This document shows, piece by piece, positions 48,207 through 61,853 of a stretch of 64,000 nt of DNA (position 1 is the first letter of the stretch; each line of letters opens with the position of its first letter). Source of the DNA: Ecdyonurus torrentis (lineage: Eukaryota > Arthropoda > Insecta > Ephemeroptera > Heptageniidae); the NCBI GenBank assembly GCA_949318235.1, contig OX439131.1, positions 10,064,231 to 10,128,230 of the forward strand. The letters are read 5' to 3'. The notes under the pieces were generated by a model. The model worked only from the letters and a program-made list of their open reading frames with translations, was not told where the DNA came from and ran no database searches. The position numbers were made by a program, and so were the translations under genes.

Positions 48207-50095
48207 TACTACCTTGTGCCGAGTTTCAGTGTCTTCATTTACATAAATTTTCTCTTCTGTTTGGAAGTGTTAAAATATTTTTTTCCTATTATTCTCGCAG
48301 ATCTGTTTGTTTCTCCAAAAAAAAAAAAATCACTTTTCTATGTACTAAAACAAGAGAAAATTTTAGTTACTTTTATAAAGTAAAACATTACATTTTAATA
48401 TTATAAATAAATTATATCTCTTGAAATAACTTAGAATTAATAACAATAAGATGAGTAGACGTCCTTTACAAAACTTTTTCATTTTTCAAAGAAATAAAAA
48501 AAAACCTATTTTTATTATAATTAAATAAAATAAAAGCAGCTACTTAATATAACTGTAAGTATAATCATCTTTACAGTATTGTCTTGTTTTCACCACACTG
48601 TATAGAATTAATTTGCTGTTGTATACTTACAGTGACTTGTAAGTACACACTTTTACATGTATATGTACTTATATACAAACTCAAGTACATTGTATTCTCT
48701 TTGAATACTATATGTACTTAAACTTCATTCTCTGAAATATGTTACATTGAATTAATTTGCACAATTATTTAATATATATGCATGGTAATAATTTTATGCT
48801 TATTCAAATTAATCATAGAAATACAATGTTTGATATATAAATTTCTGAATATTTCATCATAGTTGTCATAACCTGAATGTTTGTTATATATTATAGAAGT
48901 TAAATTGTTACAAAAATCTGGAATTTTCATGTGTAGTATAATTATATAATGTTTGGGACATTAATATGTACCTATTCAAGCATATACATACATACATATA
49001 CATACAGTAGCTAAAATTTATGTGACTGCGCTGAATAATTTTATTTAATAATTATTAGAAATAGTAAGATATAAGATTTTTAATTATATATTTATTATTA
49101 ATATTAAAATTTTGGGGGCGGGGGGAGGGGGTTAGGTGTAAGAGTGTGCCAGACATGATTTAAATTTTATACCTTAAATCTTTTAATATTTTTTAACGGT
49201 TTTTAATAAAGACGGTTATTTAATTTACGTTAATTTAGGTTAATTTCTTTTTCACACAAGCTGTTCATAGAAACTAAAAGTTACAACAAGCGTTGGTATT
49301 GTCATGTATGTTTACAATTTAATGTCCAGTAAAAAAAAAAAGTAAAATAATGTTTAACTTTATTATAAAGTGATATGGTATTAGTAATAAAACAAAACAT
49401 TTTTATTATTATTATTATTATTATTTTTTTTTTTTATAAAAATATAGTATAAAAGCAAATAATATAACAATAGTTTAGGCATCAAAGAAGACTCTTAATT
49501 TGAGCGTGTAGTGTGCATCAACACATCAATATCGTCTATTTTTTTAAATTAAGATAAAAAAAATTCAACCAAAGTGTATAGTATTCTTTAGAAATCAAAA
49601 GACAAAATCACTATTACATTAAATTTTTGTTTATGCATACTTCTTGGTAAATAGTTTTAAAATCCTCTACAAAGAACTTAACTTTGTAACATTCTTAAAA
49701 ATAAAAACTTAATGATGCAAAACTTTGTTTTTATTAATTGGTATTTATTATTATTATAGTATACATTGAAATTGTGGTTGTTAAAGTTATGGCTTGGTAA
49801 CCAGATGCAAAGTCGAGAAATGCAAGTGCTTGTAATGAAGAGAAGTTATGCACGCTGTTGTGCTCAGTCTGACGCGGTTTACACAGCATTTCACGCCTGC
49901 TTGCTTACAATATGGTGTACATTATGTACATAGTGTGTTCAGCCAGCTGAAACCGCGACTACAATGCATCTCTCTATCTCTCTCTAACTTAAAAGCCGTA
50001 TGTATAAATATTATTCAGCTTACTCACGTAAGTACATTTACAAATATTTATGTACTTAAGCACAATATCATTTTCATCAAACTTTCACAAACCCC
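48204..50095. other. AT-rich noncoding stretch
   Basis: It includes a G-rich run at 49114-49131 and (TTA)n near 49402-49423. The patch at 49850-49980 is less AT-rich but has no supported gene. Confidence 0.55.
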
Positions 50096-50097
50096 GA

Positions 50098-50345
50098 GCT
50101 GGTATGACTAAGTTAAGGTAGTTGACTTGTAACGTTGTGTATTTTATAAGTGGGCGCAGGATCGAGCTACACTGTGAGTGCATACGTGCACAACACGATG
50201 CACGATTGCATGTTTACACGCATTCCGTGGCAACACACAGCATTCGGTAGGTGCATCATAAATTTAATTGCACCGATTATACTGCCTAGACGTTTCCACG
50301 GTTTCTCTAGACTGCCATGGTGAATAAGCTGGGCTGTTTGCTCTG
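50098..50345 (+). mobile_element. possible tRNA-derived SINE
   Basis: TGACTAAGTTAAGG (from about 50105) resembles a tRNA D-arm/A box. GACTTGTAAC (50123-50132) resembles the anticodon loop of a threonine tRNA (anticodon TGT), and GGATCGAGCT (50159-50168) a B box, at roughly tRNA spacing. The acceptor stem is not preserved, so this is not a working tRNA. The following ~170 bp are less AT-rich than their surroundings and include a block shared with 45254-45283. No target-site duplication was found, so the ends are guesses. Confidence 0.4.
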
Positions 50346-51752
50346 TACTTATTAAACTTGTGGACGACTGAAGTACGTGATTTCATAGAACTCGTCAAAA
50401 TGACTAAGTTTTAGCAGAATTATATAGTTAAGATGTAGCGCTATAACAGATTTGCAGAGAGAGAGAGAGACGCAAAGGATAGCAATTCTCTCCTGTGCAG
50501 AATTTTTAAGATGATTATTATAATTTAATACAAATTAAATGTTTCATTATACTCATATATAATTATTAATAATATACAAATCGCCACGTTTAATGAATTT
50601 TAAATGATTAAATATGATTTTTTGTACCTTTAAAAAAAAATACTGTTTCTCTAACTTTTGTATAAAGACGGTGAAATGACGGTTAAAATATATAACGAGT
50701 ATACAACTAAAATGAAAATAAAAATGAGAAAAAATTCAAATTAGAAACATTTCAAAATACATCTGTGGTCTTTTCTCATTTTTATTTAAATACTTGTAGT
50801 GTAAAGTTGATTATATATAAGGAAAAATATAATAATTTGATGTTTTTTAAACACAAATAAATTCATTTTTATATAACTTATAGAAAGAAGTTATAAAAAT
50901 TTTATTTCATCATAGAATTGAAGTAAAGTGCAACTGAGGGAAGAAAGTAATTTGAGCGAGGCGCCAAGCGAACAAATTTATGGGTTAATTTGAGTCACAG
51001 CATGGTCCCTAGCAGCTGACTTTGAACACCAAAGAGAGCACAAAGAAGATTACATGAAAAGAAGTAATTGAAAAACGTCACTGCTTTTATTACACTTTTT
51101 TCACCTACATTTTTTTTTTCTGTATGATCAATAATAATAACCTTACTTCTCACATTGAATTTTTAGCAAAAGCAGGAAAAAGTGTGCCTCGTATTTCTAC
51201 GCAAGATTGCTAGGACAAGCAATTAGTTATGAAATATAAGATATTTTTTTATGATTTACGTTTTATTTTCTCCAGAGTTTTGTTTCATATTGTGCTTGGT
51301 TGTTTATAGGGAGAAAAAAATAAAAGAAAACGCAAAGGTATCTAAGTTTTGTTTTTGTTTTTTTCCTTAATGGAAAATAAACAAATGCATAGTTAAAAAA
51401 ATTAAAGCAGCTTGTTTAAAATTGAATATTTACAATTCATTTTTCTGCATGATTTAGAAATCACATATTATGAAATCAAATGACAGTTTATAAATAATTC
51501 AATAAATATATACTATAATAAAATTATTCATCAATTATACATACAAATTAATTTAAACTAATCTATAACATTTCATTTAAAATAAAGTTTTTCAACTTTT
51601 AATACTGCAGTGATAATAAATGACAATTATTGCGCAAAATTATTGATGAAGATATGAATTAATATATTATCAGGGAAAGAGAGAAAGTTTATTTTAAATT
51701 TTTAATGTACTTAACATTTGTATTTGTTATCATCAATGACATTATAAACATT

Positions 51753-51756
<4 letters not shown>
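50346..51756. other. AT-rich noncoding stretch
   Basis: A less AT-rich patch near 50940-51055 shows no domain. A short (GA)n occurs at 50457-50470. Confidence 0.6.

Positions 51757-51802
<46 letters not shown>
51757..51802. repeat. (GT)n microsatellite
   Basis: About 23 GT units. Confidence 0.96.
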
Positions 51803-51804
<2 letters not shown>

Positions 51805-51929
51805 TCACCCCTCTATTTTAATTAAGTAATTTAATTTTATCATAATTTAATATTGTATATATGTATTCATAAATATATTAAATGTATTGTGTTAATTAAA
51901 CTTCTAATAAACAACAATGAAAATTTAGT

Positions 51930-52320
51930 GACACATAGAGCGGGTGGGTGTGAGAGCACTCAGTTTTACCCATGAATACATGAATATTTCGCAAAAACAC
52001 GAGCTTAAATCCCTGTTATATGCGTCCTCAATCGGCGTATTCGTGATTTTTGTTCGGTTCTGCTGGTTAGCAGCGGCTTAGCCCCCCCTTTTTTTCTTTC
52101 AAAACTGTTGGTGGCTACAAGCTTTGGAGATGGGATGATCAAACTGCGGAGGGTAGAATTTTGAGGTCCTAAAATACCCTCCAATTTAACACAAATAAAA
52201 TCACTAACTGCGTGGCATGGCGCACTTCAAAACTCAGGTCTTTTCAGCGTGGCAGCTGATTTTAAACGAAATCTGTTCCGGCAACGCGGCGCAGGGATCT
52301 CTGGCTATTAAAACAATACA
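51930..52320. other. unassigned less AT-rich block
   Basis: This block has near-balanced composition, unlike its flanks, and carries no long open frame, terminal repeat or RNA fold that I can define. An old transposon remnant is the likeliest explanation, without direct proof. Confidence 0.35.
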
Positions 52321-53753
<1,433 letters not shown>

Positions 53754-55380
53754 AGCATCATAGTAAAAATCAAATCATTGTTATTGTTCAGTATTATATT
53801 TTATATGTGCCATGAAAATGATTCTATCTCATATCAAAAATGTATTTATTCATAATATCAAAAAGAAAAACAATAAAGATATTATTTTTAATATTGAATT
53901 TTAGTTAAATAATAACAGTAATAAAGACTTGTTTGTTTTTAAACTAACTTTTAAGCGTGCAATTTTTTTATTACCTTTCGATAAAAATATATGCACTGAT
54001 ATTATTTTATGATGTTATTTTGCAATATCGTTTACAAAGCTTTATTTTGATCCAAAGCAGATATTACTGGTAATACTCCCTCCCTCCCCCTTCGTCAACC
54101 CTAGTGACACCCTCTTTATTTCACACCCTAGGGACAGACTGAGATGCACACAAAATTTTTTATCTCGTGCAATGAAAGATACAAATGCAATCATATCACA
54201 AATACCACATAAAGATAAATTAACTCAAGTGACGTCATCTTAAATATCATTAATATTAATAAGCTATTTGTAGAATGTCAAATGTATATCTATACAAAAA
54301 GATCTATTACTTTATATATTTATACTGTATTATCAAGTTCAATGCGTTTTTTTTTTTTTTTTAAAGTATTCCAATTTGTATGATAAACTTAAATATAAAG
54401 GAAAATCTGTAGATATAAATAATATTATTTGTATATTGCTTCAGGGCGGGAAATAATAATAAAATTTATGATTTACAAATTTTTTATATTTTATAAGGTT
54501 TGATTTTTAGATATTAGAATCACATCTTAAATTTAAATCCCTTAAGGGTTTAGATAAAAAAAATATATATTTTTGAAGTTATATTTAAAATTACTTCAAT
54601 AATTTAAACTTTAGGGTGTATGATTTATTGTCGTAATTTCGATATTGTTACAATACTATAATATTCTAATAAATACTAGTCTAAGTTTCATTCTCTGACA
54701 TTTTTTAAAACTGCTTCAAGCAGTTCACTTTTTTACATATTTGCAGTATTTTTTTAGTTAAATGACATTAAAAATTGCAAAGTTTACACTATCTATTAAT
54801 TTAGCAAACATATGTCCACGGTTATGTCCTAATAAACAGTATGCAATTAAAATATATAAATATAGAAAAAGTCATAAAAAAATAAGTAAGAATCAAACAA
54901 TGGCATTTTTTGTTTTTATTAACTATATAACAAGTAAGAAAATTGTTTTTGAGATATTAGTCAATAGAAATATTTGATAAAAAAAATTACATAGAAATAA
55001 AGTTTGAAATTTGAGGAATCAGAGATTGATCGGTTACTGACAGTAACACCTTGCATGTGAGAAATAAAATTATGCTTAAAATATTTAAATAATAATTAAT
55101 AATATTAAAAAATTATGAGCATAAAGTAAGGTTTAATAACATTAACACTTAATAATTAATATACACACAACAAAATAACATAACAAGTTTTTTTTTTCTT
55201 TTTTCTTCTGATTTCCATTAATTCTTAACAGTTTTTCCAGTGTGAAACCAAACTTCATTTTGATTATTGTTTTTTCCAATGCATCAAAATCTAAAATATT
55301 TAATAAAAAAGGATATCATTCCTTGAAATAAGTAAAAAAATTTGTTTCTTTATTTCGTAGAACTACTTATTTCCACACAC
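53754..55380. other. AT-rich noncoding stretch
   Basis: A C-rich patch at 54078-54130 and a poly-T run at 54346-54362 are the only marked features. Confidence 0.65.
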
Positions 55381-55490
55381 GTTATAGTCATAAAACTTGC
55401 ATTTTTTTTTCTTCTTCTTCTTCCCCGAACTATCTTGATTGTTTTAAATTTTTAGTACCATATAACTACAAATATTGGAGATATAAATAA
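55381..55490 (+). repeat. direct repeat, copy 1
   Basis: It begins GTTATAGTCATAAAA, contains a T-rich/CTTCTTCTTC segment and TCCCCGAACTATCT, and ends with ACTACAAATATTG and GGAGATATAAAT. It matches 56597-56718 in the same order and orientation with scattered substitutions. Confidence 0.85.
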
Positions 55491-56395
55491 TTTCTTCAAT
55501 CCATGACGTAGGGGTAAATCCAATTGATAAGCCAGTTCTAGAAATTCTAGCCAATCGATCGTACATAAATTTTAATATTCCAATAAAGTAACAAAATATT
55601 AATCTTATAAAGGCGTTTCTCTGCAATTACAATTATGACTTCATATTTTTATACTAAATAAAAATATATCTTCGGGTTACAAATTAGTTTTTAATTATTT
55701 TGCAGATGTTCAATGAATACACATTGCCCGCTAGCAACGTATTTTTGCTTCATTTATCTGCAAATCATGGGTACATCTTATTATGAATGAGATTATATAT
55801 ATTTTTTAAAAGTGAAAGCAATTTGCACATCATAATATAGCCAGAAATCACCATACATAATTTTGCAAAATTTTCAATATTTTTTTCAAAAAATTATACA
55901 TTGCATTTATAATGATATCTCGAGTAAATGATAAAAGAACAATTGAATTCTTATCAAATTACTTAAATCGTGTTCTTTTATTGGTTCTCACTGTTTAAAC
56001 ATATGTTAAAAGTTTCTGATATGTTATTAACAGCCATTATTTATATAAAAACCTACACGTATGATGTCAAATAAATAATATGAAATCAATATTTCTATAA
56101 TAATAATTTGTATCAAGTAAAATACTCATGTTTTTAAGTATTAATAACACGATCTCGTAATAACCTGAACATTTTTTTCCACTCATATATTGTATAAAAA
56201 AAAAGTTTATAAAGTAATATATTTTCGATTATCGTTATTTTGTTTGGGCTGCATGGCGACATGTTGTGTATAGCCATCTGTCTTGCTCTCCGAGAACGCG
56301 TGTGTGTGTGTGTGTGTGAGAGATGACGATGAAAACTTGGTATTAGACCCGGGAGACGCTAGGAGGACCTGCTGATTCAATTTGGTCCATTTGAA
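55491..56395. other. sequence between the two direct repeats
   Basis: AT-rich, with a (GT)n run near 56300-56318. No coding frame is supported. Confidence 0.6.
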
Positions 56396-56416
56396 CCCCC
56401 CCCCCCCCCCCCCCCC
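56396..56416. repeat. poly-C tract
   Basis: About 21 uninterrupted C, a possible G-quadruplex former on the minus strand and a likely error-prone spot for sequencing. Confidence 0.95.
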
Positions 56417-56596
56417 AACTGTAACACCCGCTTGTGGTCCACCTCTTTACTTGTATAACTAGGCTAAACGAGTAAGAGAGTTTCTCAACAACGTCTCGAA
56501 TCTCAGTATAACTTTTATTTTCTACTTCAAAATAAAGTAAGTTCAACTTTGATGTTTTTCTTTATATTTGATTTTCAGCATACATACATAATACAT

Positions 56597-56718
56597 GTTA
56601 TAGTCATAAAAATTGCAATTTTTTTTTTCTTGTTCTTCTTCCCCGAACTATCTCGATTGGTTTAAATTTTTAGTACCACATAACTACAAATATTGAAGTT
56701 ATACGGAGATATAAATTA
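56597..56718 (+). repeat. direct repeat, copy 2
   Basis: It differs from copy 1 by substitutions and about 12 extra bases (around GAAGTTATAC) before the final GGAGATATAAAT. It is followed at once by a (TA)n tract (about 56724-56780). Confidence 0.85.

Positions 56719-56723
<5 letters not shown>

Positions 56724-56780
<57 letters not shown>
56724..56780. repeat. (TA)n microsatellite
   Basis: About 28 TA units with one early G interruption. Confidence 0.95.
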
Positions 56781-56786
<6 letters not shown>

Positions 56787-58963
56787 GGTGAGTATATTAT
56801 GGTGAGTACAATACAAATAAATCATTTTAAATATTCGTCTCTATTCAATAATATTTTTTAAAATATACAATTGAAAGGACGAGATTTAAGTTTTACAAGT
56901 TATCAGAACCAAATAATGTGCAATAATATCAATCGTACAAGACAAGTATCACGATCGGAAAAAAATTGACTGAGAGTCAGCTAGGAGGTGATTACACCGA
57001 ATGAAATTGAAAATAAAATTTATGTTCCTATACTGTCTTATGAAATGGGAGCTTTGGACATTATACATAAACAAAACAAAAATGCTATTTTAATTTTATC
57101 TCTCCAAGTGAAATAAAGATCATGAATTTAAAAGTATGTCTTACTTCATTTTGTGATCAGAAAAATTATTTTATTAATTTATATCTAAGTATATCAAGAA
57201 AACAACACTATTTTCAACGTTTTGTCATGTGATCATGTGGTTTTCAGTTAGATCACCGCGAAAATGTCAAAGTTTGAATGTGATTGGGTGGGTGAGTGAT
57301 GGTCTAACCATACAATTAGCTGAGAATTTTAGTCTTATTCAGTATAAAAAAGAAACTTGTTAATGTGTGAACCCTACTTTGATCAATCTATTAAAAGTCC
57401 AGAGTCACTCTGATCCACAGGCAAGTCGACTCTGGTTCTCCGCAATTTCACCACCGCACGTTTAAATTCTCTCTCTCTCCCTCTCTCTCCAGTTTTTCTT
57501 CAACAACAGCGTGAGAGGTCAAATGATCAATCAAACATCGATAACTATACAGCTTATTGCAACTCGTAAAAATTTCATGCGCAAAAATAACATATTGGGA
57601 CAACGTGATCATATTTTCCCCCTTTTTTTGTGTATATATTTTTATATATTATATAAAATAAATTGTAAAATTCATTACATTAACTAAATTGATTAATGTA
57701 ACCTTTTTAAAATATAAAAATACTGTATATTTTAATTAATGTTCACATTAACATTATTATTATTATCATCCGCACTTTGTGTTAAAATTATATTATCATT
57801 ATTAATCTAATGTAAATTTAAAATTTACAATCTATTTTTACAATTTTTGTTGATTTATAAAAATTTAAAAAGTTCAGATATTTTTAAAAATTTGTAAAAC
57901 AATTTTTAAACTTTTTTTTCTATTGTAGGTGAAGTAAAAATCATTGTCTTACGAATTTTCTGAGATTTAAACTTGAGTTTTATTATTTTTATGGTGTTCT
58001 TTTCTTTCTTCTCTTGTAACACCAACACCAACACCGGAATTCTGCTTGATTCAAGGTAAAGGTGAGAATAATCCAATACCAACCAGTATCTATTATTATT
58101 TTGTGTTAATGTTTTTAGTAAGAATTCATGAAACATCCTAACATAGAAAAGGAAAACTGTTTTGTTTTGTTTTGTTTTTTTTTTTTTTGTTTTTTTTTTT
58201 TTTTACTATATTTAAATTATTTCTACGAAATTAATTTTAATGTCGATGAATTTTAAAAAACGAGTATTGCAAACGATGTATTACTTTTACTGAATGTAAT
58301 ATTTTGCTTTTATATTGCACGTAATGTAATGAGTTCCAGTTTTGAAGAAAAACAATCACAGCTATCAAACGTGGTGAAAACTAGCCCCTAGAATATGTTC
58401 TGATTACTAATCGTTTAATATTTTAATGAAGAAAACTAAATAAGTTTTATTTAACTCACGGCTTCGTACATACCTTAGTTCTTTAATAGTATCTAATATT
58501 TAGACATTATAATGAATTTAATTTAAATTAAAGCACGTAATTAACAAATTGAATGATGCAAAAGTTAAATAGGATAATGTTAAAGTAAGCACTTTTTGCA
58601 GACCCTTTTAATTAATTTACTTATAGCGTATATTGCTTATTAGCTAGACCAATATAGCATGAAAGATTTAATTTTAAATTAGTATAATAAAACTAAATGA
58701 AAATAAAAAATCTATTTTATATAATATTTAATATTCTGTACACTATATTTTGATTTACTTTAATTTAATTTTATAAAATAATAAAATTGATTATTCATAT
58801 ATATTTATACGAATGCTTTGAAATATTAATTATTATGGTTCACAGTTAGTATAGTGTAAAATGAAAATTTTCTGGATCGAGTTTTGGGCTGAAAATAATT
58901 GAGTTAATGTTTGGCTTGATGTTGCTGCTGGCAGAGTTGCGGTGAAGTTGCGGAGAGAGGAAC
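56781..58963. other. AT-rich noncoding stretch
   Basis: A poly-T-rich segment at 58160-58204 and a short pyrimidine run at 57469-57490. The frame at 57906-58136 (minus) has no domain. Confidence 0.6.
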
Positions 58964-59029
58964 CTCTCTCTATCTCTCTCCTCTCTCTCCAGTGGGTGTC
59001 CGCAGCGAAGAGAGAGAGAGAGAGAGAGA
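58964..59029. repeat. adjacent (CT)n and (GA)n tracts in inverted order
   Basis: An imperfect CT tract (58964-58990) is followed 18 bp later by a GA tract (59009-59029), able to pair as a short hairpin. Confidence 0.85.
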
Positions 59030-59330
59030 CTACCTGACCCGCCTTTTCATCAGGCCAGCACAAGATGATTTCAATTCAAACGACCAAACCCACCCCCCAG
59101 ATATCCCTGTGCTATAAGGGTACAATCAACGGCGCAGGAAGTTGGTCCGTGATGTCGGGAGGTAAGGCAGCATCTGCCGGCAAGCGTGCCCCGGGCCGCT
59201 ACGTGCTTTGGCTACACTAAATGTTCACTGGCCAGGAGGAAACACACACACACAAACACATACACACACATACGAGCTGTGGAGAAAACGTAACGAGCAC
59301 CCGCCAGATGCGTCAAACAAAAAAGCCTTA
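59030..59330 (+). promoter_or_regulatory. GC-rich patch with TATA-like box, possible promoter
   Basis: CpG-containing and much less AT-rich than its flanks. TATAAG (59113-59118) precedes a short GC-rich frame at 59152-59220. GGGAG|GTAAGG at 59157-59167 would also serve as a splice donor. No known protein is recognised and the direction of transcription is uncertain. Confidence 0.33.
59152..59220 (+). CDS. very short candidate frame in GC-rich patch
   Basis: 22 codons starting MSGGKAASAGKR and ending RYVLWLH. Codons favour G/C in third positions, unlike anything nearby, and the frame follows a TATA-like box by about 35 bp. The basic, glycine-rich start is reminiscent of histone tails but does not match one I know. 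The internal GTAAGG could instead make it 5' exon plus intron. Chance is quite possible. Confidence 0.18.
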   Translation: MSGGKAASAGKRAPGRYVLWLH

Positions 59331-60347
59331 ACTCAAAGTGATAACCGGCTTTTCAATATAATATATATTTTGCTTTCTTCTTCAATGTGTGTTCAAATAT
59401 AATATACCAAAACTTATGTCATTTCAAAAACAAAATCAATACAAGTCAAGTGGCGCAACATTATTACAAAATTGCGTGGATTACATGACATCAGCAATGC
59501 AGGAAAATATATAGGAAAAACATTGGTGCAATCTCCGCTCTTTATATTCATCGTACATAAGAAAATTAAGACTGTATAAGAGAGAGAGAGAGAAGCGGAC
59601 ACATGACTCTATTTCATGTGATTGGACACGGGATATTGCTCTCTCTCTCTCTCTCTCTCTCTGGTTGGTTTTATTGAAATTCTTGGAGCTTCTTCTTCTC
59701 TTAAGAAAGCCAGCCTCATCAACGACACGTCGTTCACTTGTCTTTTTTATTTGAAGCTGAAACAAAAGAGATCGAGGACAAACAAGAGCTCGGTTGATTG
59801 TCTTCACCTTGGTAGCCACCGGACGTTGCTGTTCAGCGTCCACTCCACGTACTCTAACATAGAAAAAAAATTACTAGCAATAAATATTTGTATTCATCGC
59901 ATTTTTTTCATTCGTGGAAATGAATCAATAGTAATTTATAATTCTCTTCTTAGAATTTTAGCCTTGCGGTTGTTCTTCAAGTAGTTTTTCACTTATATGT
60001 CTCTTTTCTTTTTTTTTAACACATTACTCTCTTCTGCAAATTTTCTTTGTACGTTATATTTGTAGTTTCCCATTTTACATCACAAATTAACAATTCTGAC
60101 AGTAAAGTTTTAGTCACAGGAACAATTATAGTAATTATTAGCTTAGAAATGCAACGTTTTACTATTTTTAAAACGTTGTAACGTTGTAGTTATGCTTTTT
60201 TTATTGTAATTATTGGTGTGTTGACATAACTACTGCTAGTGCTCCTTTTATTCTAGTTCTTAGTAACTTACATGTTACAAAAAGCATCTTATTCTAATAC
60301 AACATATATATAATATACGATACAAATTAAACATACAACAATACTTA
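59331..60347. other. AT-rich stretch with (CT)n
   Basis: (CT)n at 59639-59662 and (GA)n at 59580-59593. Two overlapping 120-codon frames on opposite strands across 59481-59984 are not supported by domains or codon pattern. Confidence 0.55.
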
Positions 60348-60356
60348 TATATGTTA

Positions 60357-60385
60357 GCTTCCAGAAGCGAATTCGCTCCGGAAGC
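60357..60385. repeat. terminal near-palindrome of left arm
   Basis: GCTTCC and GGAAGC flank the perfect palindrome AGCGAATTCGCT, with one unpaired base. The mirrored copy is at 61870-61898. Confidence 0.85.
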
Positions 60386-60401
60386 GGAAAATATGGTCAG
60401 A

Positions 60402-60605
60402 ACGCGTTGGGACCACGTATGTGGTTTCGTAACGCGAAATTCGTGTTGGGAGCATGGTAAATTTAATCCCAACGCGTTGAGATCAAGTTGAAAATTTTCA
60501 ACGTGACGGGATCAAATTTGAAATCTTATGACGCGTTAGGAACATGCAAAATTGTTCTCAATGCGTTGGGACCAAAATTGAAATTTCACAACGCGTTTCG
60601 GTACA
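60402..60605 (+). repeat. tandem ~30-bp units in left arm
   Basis: About six and a half units, each beginning with a version of ACGCGTTGGGACCA, are spaced 30, 40, 29, 30, 30 and 30 bp. The period is also visible in translation, where ALGTCKIVLN is followed by ALGPKLKFHN. Most units carry ACGCGT or a one-base variant. Confidence 0.85.
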
Positions 60606-60678
60606 ATAATATAATTATGTGTATAAAATATTACCAAATAAATAAAAATAATACTAAAAAACAAACGATAATTAGAGC

Positions 60679-61578
60679 TACATATATAAATATTTATAGC
60701 AAAAAATTTTAAATAAAAATAAAACTATAATTTTATTTAGTAAAATAATCAAAAGCCGAAAAGGAACTTTTCTCAATTCAAAATTTTATGTGATATGATT
60801 TAAGACTTTGCTATTATAACTTATATGTATTATTATTATGCATGTTTACATAGGTATTGTTTGTTTTTCATCTTAAACTTATACATTTATAATTACTTTA
60901 CTTGAAATGCAAGAATACAGTATACTGTATGTGTTTTGAGCAAGGTGTTGTTAAATCACACGGACGGAATATATTGAGACATGAAAATTAAACTTACTAA
61001 ACGATCTATCTGATTATTAATTATATATGACCGAATTTTTTTTATTTTTAAGTGAATACTTACGATTAAATATTATGTAAGAGCCACTGTAAAACCGTTA
61101 TCCACTCACTTAATTATTTGCGCACCAACAATACACGTCAATTATTTAAATTCAAATATTTTCTTAACATATTCTATTTCCAACGACTATGGTGAAATTA
61201 TAAAACATGTTTTCCGCACAGAGACGAACATTCAACTGAACGTGTATGAGAAAAAAATATATCGGTATATTGTTATCACGTACTGGATAAAATAAGGTAG
61301 ACTTGAACTTTGAACCAATGTATGAGGAAAGTAGTCATATAGGTCATAATAGATTAATTTTGTTGGTATGTGAAATAAATACTTTTATTTTTCATTATTT
61401 AAAATCAGTTTTAAAAAAGGCGTGTCTCTCTCTCTCTCTCTGTCCTTTTCTTCGAGAGAAGATACCTTAGCAAATATTTGAGTTAAGAAAAATTGTTAAT
61501 ATTTGACTTTTGATTATTTTATTAAATAAAATGATAGTTTTTTTTTAATTTTGCTAAAAAATAAAGAAATTTTATATT
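60679..61578. other. centre of the foldback-like element
   Basis: AT-rich, with (CT)n at about 61423-61442. There is no open frame of note and no similarity between its two halves that I can see. Confidence 0.7.
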
Positions 61579-61649
61579 GCTCTAATTATCGTGTTTTTTA
61601 TTATTATTTTTATTTATTTGGTAATATTTTATACACATAATTATTATAT

Positions 61650-61853
61650 TGTACCGAAACGCGTTATGAAATTTCAATTTTGGTCCCAACGCATTGAGAA
61701 CAATTTTGCATGTTCCTAACGCGTCATAAGATTTCAAATTTGATCCCGTCACGTTGAAAATTTTCAACTTGATCTCAACGCGTTGGGATTAAATTTACCA
61801 TGCTCCCAACACGAATTTTGCGTTACGAAACCACATACGTGGTCCCAACGCGT
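61650..61853 (-). repeat. tandem ~30-bp units in right arm
   Basis: The inverted counterpart of 60402-60605 with a few substitutions. Confidence 0.85.

Noticed and set aside
50098..50168. A functional tRNA-Thr gene
   Set aside because: The anticodon-like loop and B box are present, but the acceptor stem does not pair and there is extra sequence before the B box.
59481..59984. Two 120-codon frames on opposite strands
   Set aside because: They overlap each other and contain GA/CT repeat translation. No domain or splice context supports either.
60488..60712. 74-codon frame MKIFNVTGSN... and its near-identical partner at 61582-61767
   Set aside because: It is a translation of the tandem 30-bp units of the foldback-like arms. 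The ten-residue period reflects the DNA repeat and not a protein.
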